Shown: positions 8,390 through 16,384 of the stretch, in pieces
Position numbering within the stretch: position 1 is the first letter of the stretch
How the letters are laid out: each line of letters starts with the position of its first letter
Origin: JASHUC01 sp035523875
GTDB lineage: Bacteria > Pseudomonadota > Gammaproteobacteria > Steroidobacterales > Steroidobacteraceae
Assembly: GCA_035523875.1 (NCBI GenBank)
Contig: DATKPY010000034.1
Span: 26,808 to 90,807 of the forward strand
DNA length: 64,000 nt
Reading direction: 5' to 3'
Notes under the pieces: model-generated
Database searches by the model: none
Told to the model about the DNA's origin: nothing
Seen by the model: only the letters and a program-made list of their open reading frames with translations
Made by a program: the position numbers and the translations under genes

Positions 8390-9865
8390 CTAGCCGAAGT
8401 CCACCTCGTCGTCGCCGATCCACAGGCCGTGGAGGCCGGAGGAGCGGAACGGCAGGATGACGCGCGCCACGTCGCCGTCCTCGAGATGCCGGGCGTCGGC
8501 GATGATGAGCTCCGAGCGCATCTCGGCATAGTTATTGGCAACGCCGATCAGGTAACCGTCCCCCTCGCTCGTGCTCCCCGTGCGCGGCACAAAGCAGGAT
8601 TCCTGCAGGCTGTGGACATCGCCCGCGAAATAAGAGCGCACTTCGCGGCTCTCGAGGTCGAAGCGGCAATACGAGTTCATGACGCGGCCACGGAGATTCC
8701 CGGCGCGTCGCTCGTCGAAGGGCTTGCTCGAATCGTTGTAGCCGGAGAAGCCGTAGCGGTTGGGCAGCGTCATGAAGCGCGTATCGATGCGCGCGATGTC
8801 CTGCACCGGGGTGTCCCACAGGACTTCCTCCTGGTAGGTGTCGTGCCGCGAGCCGAGATCGATCGTGTACTTGCGAAACAGCGCACCGCTCCCCTGCAAG
8901 GGCGAGCCGTCGACCGATTTGAAATAGGGCATGAAGGGAATGAAGGCGCCGTCGACGTGTGCCGCATAGAGCGTGACGATGTTTCCCTCGCTCTTGGCGT
9001 TGAGGATGTGCACCATCGCGCGCGCCTTGCCCTTGAACCAACGCACATCCTCTGCATCCCCATCACGCGGGAGGACGCCGATGATGCTCGGCTCGCGCGG
9101 GTCCCAGCCCCAGTGGCAGTTGCCGGCCTTGAGCCATTCGAGGCTCGTCACGTACGGGCCGAACGGAAAGATGAAGTGCTTCTGGGTCGCCGCCATGTCG
9201 TGGATCATGCTCACGCGCGGCATCTTGAGCCGCCAGCGCCGCGTCACGTGGCCCGCCTTGCTGAGCGTGTAGACGAACAGATCCGGCGTGCACAGCCCCG
9301 CCGCCTCGTAGCCGTAGGCGAGCAGTTCCCCGGTCACGGGATCGATCTTGTTGTGCGCGGAGAAGGTCTGGCTGTCGTACTCGCCGTGGAAGTTCCACGG
9401 TGCGCGGGTATCGAGCGTCCGCGGGTCCATCTCGTAAGGCAGCGCGTCCTCCTTGATGGCGAAGAGCTTGCCCGCGTGCGCGAGTGTGTGGGTGTTGGCC
9501 GAGGTGCGCAGGCTCGGCTTCGCGATCGTCAGATCGCGGATGCTCGGATCGTCGGTGAACGGATTGCGGTACTTACCGTAGAGCTGCCGGTGCGCTTCGC
9601 GGTCGTTTTCCCAGCGCAGCGTCTTCACCCAGCGACTCTTGTAGTCGACGCGGCCGTTCCGGAAACGAAACAGGTTGATGTAGCCGTCGCCGTCGACGGG
9701 TCCGTCATCGGCATACTTCTGCGGAAAGTAGAACTCCGGCCCGACGCGCACGTAGGCGCCGGTGAAGTCGGAGGGGATCTTGCCCACGACCTGACAGTCG
9801 TAGACATCCGCCTCAAAGCGCATCGGCTGGTTGAAGCCGCGAGCATTCTTGGGAAATTCGATCAA
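8390..9865 (-). CDS. Carotenoid/stilbene-cleavage oxygenase family protein 1
   Basis: RPE65/carotenoid-cleavage/lignostilbene dioxygenase superfamily, non-heme Fe(II) enzymes that cleave C=C bonds. The 491-residue product has the four metal-binding histidines expected at blade centres: H171 (FSAHNKIDP), H222 (SMIHDMA), H286 (MVHILNA) and H479 (GLHGLW). The start is inferred to be TTG at 9865, because the N-terminus then aligns with the ATG-started neighbour (MIEFPKNARGF versus MVDFSKDPTARGF) and GGAG lies upstream. There is no signal peptide, so it is cytoplasmic. It is last in a minus-strand set with a small Tat protein and a second copy of the family. Confidence 0.85.
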   Translation of the reverse strand: MIEFPKNARGFNQPMRFEADVYDCQVVGKIPSDFTGAYVRVGPEFYFPQKYADDGPVDGDGYINLFRFRNGRVDYKSRWVKTLRWENDREAHRQLYGKYRNPFTDDPSIRDLTIAKPSLRTSANTHTLAHAGKLFAIKEDALPYEMDPRTLDTRAPWNFHGEYDSQTFSAHNKIDPVTGELLAYGYEAAGLCTPDLFVYTLSKAGHVTRRWRLKMPRVSMIHDMAATQKHFIFPFGPYVTSLEWLKAGNCHWGWDPREPSIIGVLPRDGDAEDVRWFKGKARAMVHILNAKSEGNIVTLYAAHVDGAFIPFMPYFKSVDGSPLQGSGALFRKYTIDLGSRHDTYQEEVLWDTPVQDIARIDTRFMTLPNRYGFSGYNDSSKPFDERRAGNLRGRVMNSYCRFDLESREVRSYFAGDVHSLQESCFVPRTGSTSEGDGYLIGVANNYAEMRSELIIADARHLEDGDVARVILPFRSSGLHGLWIGDDEVDFG

Positions 9866-9926
9866 GGCCGTTGCTCCGGTTGGGATGGCGCGAGCGCTCG
9901 GGGCCGCCCCGGGGGGGCGCGCGCCG

Positions 9927-10238
9927 TCAGCAGTAGCCGAACTGACCGAGAAGCTGGACCGTCGCGATCTCGGCCATTCCCTCGCCCGAGCGGGTGCCGC
10001 AGGGCGGATGGTACGGCTCGGCGGCGCCGCTCGGGTCGAGGTAGGGGCGGTCCATGTGAAAGCCAACGACCGGACCGCGCGGTGCGCTCGCAAAGCCGGC
10101 GAGCGCGCTCAGCCTCGCGAGCACGGCGGTCGAGCCCGCGAGCGCTGCGGCACGGCCGAGGAAACCGCGGCGCGACAGCCGTCGCGCCGACGGGCCGGAT
10201 GCGTCCGCCCGATTCTCATCGCAGATGAGGTCATGCAT
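9927..10238 (-). CDS. Small Tat-signal protein between two oxygenase genes
   Basis: A 103-residue product with a twin-arginine signal (SRRGFLGRAAALAGS, about residues 21-35) followed by a short mature part of about 50 residues ending QLLGQFGYC with two cysteines. I recognise no family. The ATG at 10238 has GAGGAG upstream. It sits 29 bases after the second oxygenase gene and 61 bases before the first, in the same direction. Export of a small folded or cofactor-carrying partner alongside cytoplasmic oxygenases is unexpected. It could be a subunit or the remnant of a larger protein. Confidence 0.6.
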   Translation of the reverse strand: MHDLICDENRADASGPSARRLSRRGFLGRAAALAGSTAVLARLSALAGFASAPRGPVVGFHMDRPYLDPSGAAEPYHPPCGTRSGEGMAEIATVQLLGQFGYC

Positions 10239-10267
10239 TGCTCGAGTGCTCCTCAAACCGTGTCGTC

Positions 10268-11752
10268 TCAGGCGAATGCCAGACGATCCTCGGAAATCCA
10301 GTTGCCGTGCACCTGCGCTCCGAGGCGAAAGGGCAGGATGATCCGCGCGAGGTCGCCCGCTTCGAGGTGCTGCGCATCGGCGATGACGAGTTCCGAGCGC
10401 ATCTCGGCAAGGTTGTTGGCGATGCCGATCAGGTAGCCGTCGCCTTCGGGGCTGTCGGGGCGGCGCGGGACGAACACCGGTTCGTTGAGCGTATGGGTGT
10501 CGCCGGCGAAATACGCCGCGGACGCCCCGCTCCTGAGATCGAAGCGCCCGTAGCAGTTGGTCACCCGCCCGCGCAGATTTCCGGCCCGCGATTCATCGAA
10601 CGGTCGGCTCGGGTCGCTGAACCCGGTGTACGCGTAGCGGTAGGGGAGCGAGATGTAGCGATCGTCGATGCGGCCGAGGCCGCTCACCGACTGCTCGAAG
10701 AGAATCTCCTCGCTGAAATCGTCCCGCTTGGAGTCGAGCTCGAACACGTGGCGCCGGATCGTGGTGCCGTGGCGCGCCTGGGCGGAATCCCCGTTGCCCG
10801 GATCCGGCGGGAAGAACGGAAACGGATTGGTCTCGGTCACGGGGGATTCCAGGATGACCTTGCTCCCCTCGGTGCGCGCGTTGAACGTGTGCACGATCGA
10901 GCGCGTCGGACCCTTGAACCAGCGCATGTCGCGCGCCTCGCCATCGCGCGGGAGGATTCCGATGTAGGTCGGTAAATGCGCATCCCACGCCCAGTGGATT
11001 CTGCCCGCCCGCAGTCGCTCGAGGCTCGTGGTGTACGCGAACACCGGGAAGACGATGTGGCGCTGCGTGACGGCGATATCGTGGATCATGCTCACGTAGG
11101 GCGCCTTGAAGCGCACTTCGCGAGTGACACGGCCCGCTCGATCGACGCTGTAGAGGAACACGTCGTTGCTCGCGAGTCCCGTCGCCTCGTATCCGTAGCA
11201 GATCATCTCGCCCGAAACCGGATCGATCTTCGGGTGCGCGCTGAAGGTCTGGCTGCGATAGCGGCCCTCGAAGCTCATCGGCCCCCGGGTCGCGAGCGTT
11301 TTCGGATCGAGCTCGTACGGCGGCCCATCCTCCTTCATCGCGAAGAGCTTGCCGGCATGCGCGATGACGTTGGTGTTGGCGAGCGTGCGCAGGTAGGGCC
11401 TCTCGATGGTCTGCGCGCGCAGGCGCGGGTCGTCCGTGAACGGATTGCGGTAGTAGCCGTAAAGCTGCCGGCTCGCCGCCATGTCCTCGTGCCAGCGCGC
11501 CGTGCGCACCCAGCGTCCCGCGAAGTCCACGACGCCGTTCTTGAATCGAAACAGGCCGACGAAGCCGTCGGCGTTGAAGATCGAATCGTCGGCAAAGCGC
11601 GGCGGATAGAGCCATTCCGTGCCGACGCGCACGAACGCGCCGTTCATCTCCGTCGGCACCCGTCCCTGCACCTCGCAATCGAAGACGTTCGATTCGAAGC
11701 GGTCGGGGGCATAGAAGCCTCGTGCCGTCGGGTCCTTCGAGAAGTCCACCAT
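10268..11752 (-). CDS. Carotenoid/stilbene-cleavage oxygenase family protein 2
   Basis: Paralogue of the product encoded at 8390-9865 and similar along its whole length. It has 494 residues with iron-ligand histidines H173, H224, H288 and H482, each in the same local context (FSAHPKIDP, SMIHDIA, IVHTFNA, VHGNW). The ATG at 11752 follows GGGAG. It is the first gene of the minus-strand set and is divergent from the Tat-type SDR at 11922, with 169 bases between that could hold a shared control region. Bacterial members cleave carotenoids, apocarotenoids, stilbenes or isoeugenol; which applies here cannot be told. Confidence 0.88.
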   Translation of the reverse strand: MVDFSKDPTARGFYAPDRFESNVFDCEVQGRVPTEMNGAFVRVGTEWLYPPRFADDSIFNADGFVGLFRFKNGVVDFAGRWVRTARWHEDMAASRQLYGYYRNPFTDDPRLRAQTIERPYLRTLANTNVIAHAGKLFAMKEDGPPYELDPKTLATRGPMSFEGRYRSQTFSAHPKIDPVSGEMICYGYEATGLASNDVFLYSVDRAGRVTREVRFKAPYVSMIHDIAVTQRHIVFPVFAYTTSLERLRAGRIHWAWDAHLPTYIGILPRDGEARDMRWFKGPTRSIVHTFNARTEGSKVILESPVTETNPFPFFPPDPGNGDSAQARHGTTIRRHVFELDSKRDDFSEEILFEQSVSGLGRIDDRYISLPYRYAYTGFSDPSRPFDESRAGNLRGRVTNCYGRFDLRSGASAAYFAGDTHTLNEPVFVPRRPDSPEGDGYLIGIANNLAEMRSELVIADAQHLEAGDLARIILPFRLGAQVHGNWISEDRLAFA

Positions 11753-11921
11753 GGTTGTCACTCCCGCTGGCGAGCCCGCCGCACCGCGGCGCAGCGCGGG
11801 CCTCGGCAGCGGGAGGAGTTTACCCCCGGAGCGGTGCGGATGCGCCCGTGGCGGCTCGCGATCGCACCGCCTAGGATAAGCCGTCGTCCCCGTTTCTCTG
11901 GACCGTCCGAGGAGCCACCGC

Positions 11922-13055
11922 ATGTCCGCGCACGATGAGCCCAAGAGTCGCAAAATGAGCGGGGCAGGGCGCGAGCGGCGCCGATTCCTCGAGCGCACCG
12001 TGTTCGCTGCGGCCGGGAGCCCGGCTGCGGCATGGCTCTCCCCGCTCGCGGCGGCCGCTGCCGATCACGGGACCGTCGCTCCCCGTGAGTGTCCCGCCCT
12101 GCCCACACCCATGCGCGAGGTGGACGGCAAGGTCGCCTTCGTGACCGGCGGCGACAGCGGCATCGGACTCGGCATTGCGCGCGCGTTCACCGAGGCCGGC
12201 ATGAAGGTCGTCATTACCTACCGCACGAAGGCACACCTCGATCAGGCACTGGAGCAGCTCGCCGCCGCCGCGAAGCGTGTGCATGCCATCAAGGTGGATG
12301 TGACCGACCGAGCGGGTCTCGAGCGGGCCGCGGAGGAGACCGAGCACACCTTCGGCAAGGTGCATGTCCTCGTCGCGAACGCGGGCGTGGCGGTGATCGG
12401 ACCCTTAAGCACCGCGACCTACGACGATTGGGACTGGGGCATGGGCGTCAATGCCACCGGCGTGTTCAACAGCATCCGCACCTTCCTACCCCGCATCAAG
12501 AAGCATGGCGAAGGCGGGCAGATCGTCGCAACCGCTTCGCTCGCGGGTCTCCTCGGTCACTCGAGCGCAGCGGTCTACACGGCATCGAAATTTGCGGTCG
12601 TGGGGATGATGGAGGCGCTGCGCGGGGAGCTGATGGAGAGCCGGATCGGCGCCTCGGTGTTCTGTCCCGGGCTCGTCAACAGCAACATCGGCAGCTCCAA
12701 CCGCAACCGCCCATCGAGCCTCGCCGACAGCGGCTTCAAGCCCGACCCGAAGGCATTCGCGCGCATGGCGAAGCAGATGCGGCAGATGCGCGGACCGCCG
12801 CCCGGCATGGATCCGCTCGAGGCGGGGCGACTGGTGCTTGCCGCCGTCCGCAACAACGACCTGTACGTGCTCACGACACCGGAGTTCGCACCGCAGTTTC
12901 GCGCACGCGGCGAGGCGATCGTCGCCTCGCTCCCCGCGCACCTGAAGGTTCCCGAGACACGCGTCGCACTCGAGCACATGATCGTCGGGCGGGACATCTA
13001 CACGATCGAGCGCGACCGCAGGCGCTGCGAGCGGGCGCGCTCGCGGAAGGTCTGA
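11922..13055 (+). CDS. SDR-family oxidoreductase with Tat-like signal
   Basis: 377-residue short-chain dehydrogenase/reductase. The N-terminus carries RERRRFLERTVFAAAGS (Tat-like, though the second position is not the usual S/T-R-R-x-F-L-K) and an Ala-rich h-region to about residue 47. The Rossmann motif is TGGDSGIG at 75-82, with NAG at 153-155, Ser206, Tyr219 and Lys223 of YTASK. All catalytic residues are present. The C-terminus is long for the family. An exported NAD(P) enzyme would need its cofactor bound before export, which Tat allows. It is divergent from oxygenase copy 2. Confidence 0.85.
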   Translation: MSAHDEPKSRKMSGAGRERRRFLERTVFAAAGSPAAAWLSPLAAAAADHGTVAPRECPALPTPMREVDGKVAFVTGGDSGIGLGIARAFTEAGMKVVITYRTKAHLDQALEQLAAAAKRVHAIKVDVTDRAGLERAAEETEHTFGKVHVLVANAGVAVIGPLSTATYDDWDWGMGVNATGVFNSIRTFLPRIKKHGEGGQIVATASLAGLLGHSSAAVYTASKFAVVGMMEALRGELMESRIGASVFCPGLVNSNIGSSNRNRPSSLADSGFKPDPKAFARMAKQMRQMRGPPPGMDPLEAGRLVLAAVRNNDLYVLTTPEFAPQFRARGEAIVASLPAHLKVPETRVALEHMIVGRDIYTIERDRRRCERARSRKV

Positions 13056-13085
13056 GATCGAGCGGCCACGACGGCGCTCCGGGGG

Positions 13086-13886
13086 TCACCAGGGAACCGT
13101 GGAGCCGTCGTACAGCATGAAGCGGCCCGTATCCTTCAGGGTGAGACCGGCGATCGTGTCGATCATGTGATGGACGGTGAAGGGCATCTCGACCATGCCC
13201 GGATACTTTCCGCGCAGGTACGCCTGGCGCTCGGTGAGGACCGCTCCCGGGTGCATCAGCACGACGATGACGCCGTCGCCTTTGAGTGCGCGGGCGACGA
13301 GCTGCATTTCCCGATTGAGCGCGGCCTTACTCGCCCGGTAGAAGATCGCTCCGTCCCCCGGAAGCGGCCGGGTGAGCGAGCCGTTGGTCGAGCTGATGTT
13401 GATGATCTTTTTCTCGCGGCTCGCCCGCACGTTGGCGATGAACGCCTCGGTCACCATCAAGGGTCCCTTGACGTTGACGGCCATGATCGTGTCCATGAGC
13501 GCGAAGTCGAGCCGGCCGAAGTCCTGCGTGCGCCAGTTGCCGCGATCGTTGTACACCCCGGCGTTGTTGATGAGCACGTCGATCGGCACGTTCCCGAGCT
13601 TCCGCGCGAGCGCCTGGATCTGGCTCGCATCGGTCACGTCCATGCGCTCGACGCGCACCTTGCGGTAGCGGCCTGCCAGGACGGCGAGCGTCGCGGGCGT
13701 CGTATCGTGACGATGGGTAGCGATCACCGTCCAGCCTCGGGCCGCGTACTCTTTCGCGAACTCGAGCCCGATCCCGGAGTTCGCCCCGGTGATGAGCACC
13801 GTGTCGGCACGTGCGAGGCGCGTGTGCGCCGTGAGCGCGAGGGCCACGAGCGCGAGCAGCGCCACGTATCGAGCCGGCCTTTTCAC
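13086..13886 (-). CDS. SDR-family oxidoreductase with N-terminal signal/anchor
   Basis: 266-residue short-chain dehydrogenase. An N-terminal hydrophobic segment (VALLALVALALTA, residues 8-20) suggests a signal peptide or anchor. Rossmann motif TGANSGIG at 33-40, NNAG at 107-110, Ser165-Ser166, and Tyr183/Lys187 in YRASK complete the catalytic set. The GTG at 13886 lies 10 bases downstream of the VOC gene stop, so both probably share a transcript. The dehydrogenase fold starts right after the signal, and substrate is unknown. It is convergent with the Tat-type SDR. Confidence 0.82.
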   Translation of the reverse strand: MKRPARYVALLALVALALTAHTRLARADTVLITGANSGIGLEFAKEYAARGWTVIATHRHDTTPATLAVLAGRYRKVRVERMDVTDASQIQALARKLGNVPIDVLINNAGVYNDRGNWRTQDFGRLDFALMDTIMAVNVKGPLMVTEAFIANVRASREKKIINISSTNGSLTRPLPGDGAIFYRASKAALNREMQLVARALKGDGVIVVLMHPGAVLTERQAYLRGKYPGMVEMPFTVHHMIDTIAGLTLKDTGRFMLYDGSTVPW

Positions 13887-13896
13887 GGGTGAGTCC

Positions 13897-14772
13897 TCAG
13901 GCGGGCCGCAGCTCGCACTCGATCCCGTCGGGATCGGCGAATCGCAGCACCCCGCGGATGCTCCCTTGGGGCGGATGCACGGTGGCGCCGAGCTCACCGA
14001 GCGCATCGGTGAGCCGCGCCGGATCGAAGCGCTCGACGCGGATGGCATAGGAGGCGATGCCCGGCTTCTCCGCGGGAGCCGTGAGGCGCAGCGCGAGCCG
14101 AATCGCGCCCACGCGATAGAACACCTCGCCCGATGCGCTCTTCCGCGCAACCAACCCGAACAATCTCGTGATGAGGGCGCTCGAGGACTCGAGGTCGGCC
14201 ACGTGCAAGGTGACGCGCTCGAAGCCGTGCGCCGTGACGAGCGGCCGTCCGGTGTAGAGGGGCGGCATGGGCTTGAAGCCCCCGCCCGCCGGGGGTTTGT
14301 GCGTGCCGGGGCTACGCCCGCCGATGAGCTGCACCGGGATGTCGCCGATCTCGACGAACGTGCCGTGCGCGAAGTAGCGCACTTTCTCCTCATCGAGGCG
14401 CGCCCGCCAGGCCGCGGCATCGAACGGCTGCGCGGCGACGCAGAAATGGTCGATGAAGGGCCGGACTCCGCCCGCGCCGGCCGCCGCACGCAGTGCGCCG
14501 ATCGAGAGCGCTCCGGGGTGAAAATCGATCTCGTAACGAAGCGCCGGGGTGTCCTGACCGAGGATCCCGTGACCCTCGAAGAGGTGGCTGTAGAACGTGG
14601 CCGAGCGCGTCACGTCGGTGACCGAGATGCCGATGTGATTGACGAGCTCCCGCAGCCGCAGCGGAAGTCTGAGCGGCTGCACACCCGGTCGATCGGCGGC
14701 GATCGCGAGCCAGGGAGTGGCCGCGAGCGCACCGAGCCCCACGAGCAGAGACCGCCGTGAATGAACTCTCAT
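13897..14772 (-). CDS. Exported two-domain VOC (glyoxalase/dioxygenase fold) protein
   Basis: 291 residues with a signal resembling a Tat leader (SRRSLLVGLGALAATPWLAIAA). Two vicinal-oxygen-chelate modules follow: LVNHIGISVTDVTRSATFYSHLFE at about residue 43 and ERVTLHVADLESSSALITRLFGLV at about residue 188, each starting with a potential metal-binding His. The C-terminus has FADPDGIECELRP, the usual VOC ending with a metal-binding Glu. Members include extradiol dioxygenases, glyoxalases and isomerases, so the reaction is undefined. First gene of a two-gene minus-strand unit with the SDR. Confidence 0.8.
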   Translation of the reverse strand: MRVHSRRSLLVGLGALAATPWLAIAADRPGVQPLRLPLRLRELVNHIGISVTDVTRSATFYSHLFEGHGILGQDTPALRYEIDFHPGALSIGALRAAAGAGGVRPFIDHFCVAAQPFDAAAWRARLDEEKVRYFAHGTFVEIGDIPVQLIGGRSPGTHKPPAGGGFKPMPPLYTGRPLVTAHGFERVTLHVADLESSSALITRLFGLVARKSASGEVFYRVGAIRLALRLTAPAEKPGIASYAIRVERFDPARLTDALGELGATVHPPQGSIRGVLRFADPDGIECELRPA

Positions 14773-14880
14773 CTGTGCTCCTCGCTCGAGGCCGGATCGA
14801 CGGTCACCTTACAGGCGCGACCGGCCGGGGTCCAGCTGGCGCGCCGGCACCGTATAATCGCCGCTCACGGCGGAGGTCCG

Positions 14881-16353
14881 ATGATAGAAGCCGCAGGAAC
14901 CCGTGCGCTCGCGTTCGAGCCGGCCGTGAGGCTCCTCGAGCGGATTCGCCGCAGGCAGATCGGTTGCCGCGAGCTGCTCGAGCATTACATCGCGCGCACC
15001 GAGCGCTACGGGGCGACGGTGAACGCGATCGTGGTGCGGAACTTCGATGCCGCGCGCGAGTGCGCGAACGCGGCGGACCGAGCGCTCGCCCGGGGCGAGA
15101 GCCTCGGAGCCCTGCACGGGTTGCCGATGACGGTCAAGGAATCGTTCAATCTTCGCGGAACCCCGACGACATTTGGCTTGCGCGAGTTTCGCGACAACCT
15201 CGCGCACGAGGATGCGGTCGTCGTCGCCCGGCTCGTGCGCGCGGGCGCGGTCATCTTTGGCAAGACGAACGTGCCCCCGGGGCTCATGGACGGTCAGAGC
15301 GCCAACGAGCTCTATGGGCGCACGAACAATCCGTGGAATCCGGCGCGTACGCCCGGAGGCTCATCGGGCGGCTCGGCCGCCGCGCTCGCCGCAGGCCTCA
15401 CCGGCCTCGAGCTCGGGAGCGATATTGCCTCATCGATTCGCAACCCCGCCCATTACTGCGGCGTGTTCGGCCACAAGCCGACCTTTGGGATCTGTCCGCA
15501 GCGGGGACACATGCTGACAGACACGCTGCAGGCGACCGATCTCGCCGTCGTGGGGCCGCTCGGCCGCAGCGCCGCCGATCTGGAGCTCGCACTCTCCGTC
15601 ATTGCAGGGCCGTGCGGTGCGGAAGCGCGCGCGTGGTCCCTCGAGCTCCCGCCCCCGACCGCCGTCGGGCTCGCGGACTTTCGTGTGGCCGTGGTCCTCG
15701 ACGATGCGTTCGCGGAAGTCGATCGCTCGGTCGAGCGCGAGCTCGCGAAGCTCGCGGACTTTCTCGTGCAGGCCGGAGCGCGCGTCGAGCACGCTACCCG
15801 ACCGAGCTTCGACAGTGGCGAGCTCTACCGGCTCTACATGGTGCTGCTGCGCGCAGCCGGGTCGGCGGGAATTGCGGACGAGGAGTTTGCGCGCGAGCAG
15901 GCGCTCGCGCACGGCGCGCATCGCGCAACGCGCGAGATGGCGCGGCTCAACGCCTACGGCGCGACGCTCACGCATCGCGACTGGCTGCGCCTCGACGAGG
16001 AGCGCTTGCGCAACCGCGCCAAATGGATCGAGTTCTTCGAGCGCGTCGATCTCCTCCTCTGTCCTACGCTGTCGACCGCCGCGTTTCCCCACTCGACCGT
16101 ATCTCCCGCTGAGCGCACCCTCGTCGTGAACGGACGGGAGGTGCCGTTCGAGAATCAGCTCTTGTGGGCGGGGCTTGCGAGCCTCAGCTATCTGCCGGCG
16201 AGCGTTGCGCCGATCGGGCTCACCGCGGAGGGGCTGCCCGTCGGCGTGCAGGTGATCGGAGCACCTTACGCGGATCTGACGTGCCTGCGGTTCGCGCGGC
16301 TGCTCGAGGAGCGCTACCGGGCCTTCGTGCCCCCGCCGGGATTCTCCGCCTGA
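14881..16353 (+). CDS. Amidase (amidase-signature family)
   Basis: 490 residues. The Ser-cisSer-Lys triad can be placed at Lys86 (MTVKESF), Ser161 (PGGSSGGSAA) and Ser185 (SDIASSIRNPAHYCG). The spacings fit the amidase-signature family, which hydrolyses amides, nitrile-derived amides or lactam-type bonds. The nucleophile loop reads ASSIR rather than the common GGSIR, so Ser184 or Ser185 could serve. ATG at 14881 follows GGAGG. It is divergent from the VOC gene and cytoplasmic by lack of a signal peptide. Aryl amides, malonamates or fatty-acid amides are possible substrates. Confidence 0.88.
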   Translation: MIEAAGTRALAFEPAVRLLERIRRRQIGCRELLEHYIARTERYGATVNAIVVRNFDAARECANAADRALARGESLGALHGLPMTVKESFNLRGTPTTFGLREFRDNLAHEDAVVVARLVRAGAVIFGKTNVPPGLMDGQSANELYGRTNNPWNPARTPGGSSGGSAAALAAGLTGLELGSDIASSIRNPAHYCGVFGHKPTFGICPQRGHMLTDTLQATDLAVVGPLGRSAADLELALSVIAGPCGAEARAWSLELPPPTAVGLADFRVAVVLDDAFAEVDRSVERELAKLADFLVQAGARVEHATRPSFDSGELYRLYMVLLRAAGSAGIADEEFAREQALAHGAHRATREMARLNAYGATLTHRDWLRLDEERLRNRAKWIEFFERVDLLLCPTLSTAAFPHSTVSPAERTLVVNGREVPFENQLLWAGLASLSYLPASVAPIGLTAEGLPVGVQVIGAPYADLTCLRFARLLEERYRAFVPPPGFSA

Positions 16354-16384
16354 TCGAGCCGCCGCCGCGGTCGCCCGGACGGCC

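Noticed and set aside
10976..11938. 320-codon plus-strand frame opposite the second oxygenase
   Set aside because: The minus-strand product has all four iron-binding histidines; the opposite frame has no recognisable features.
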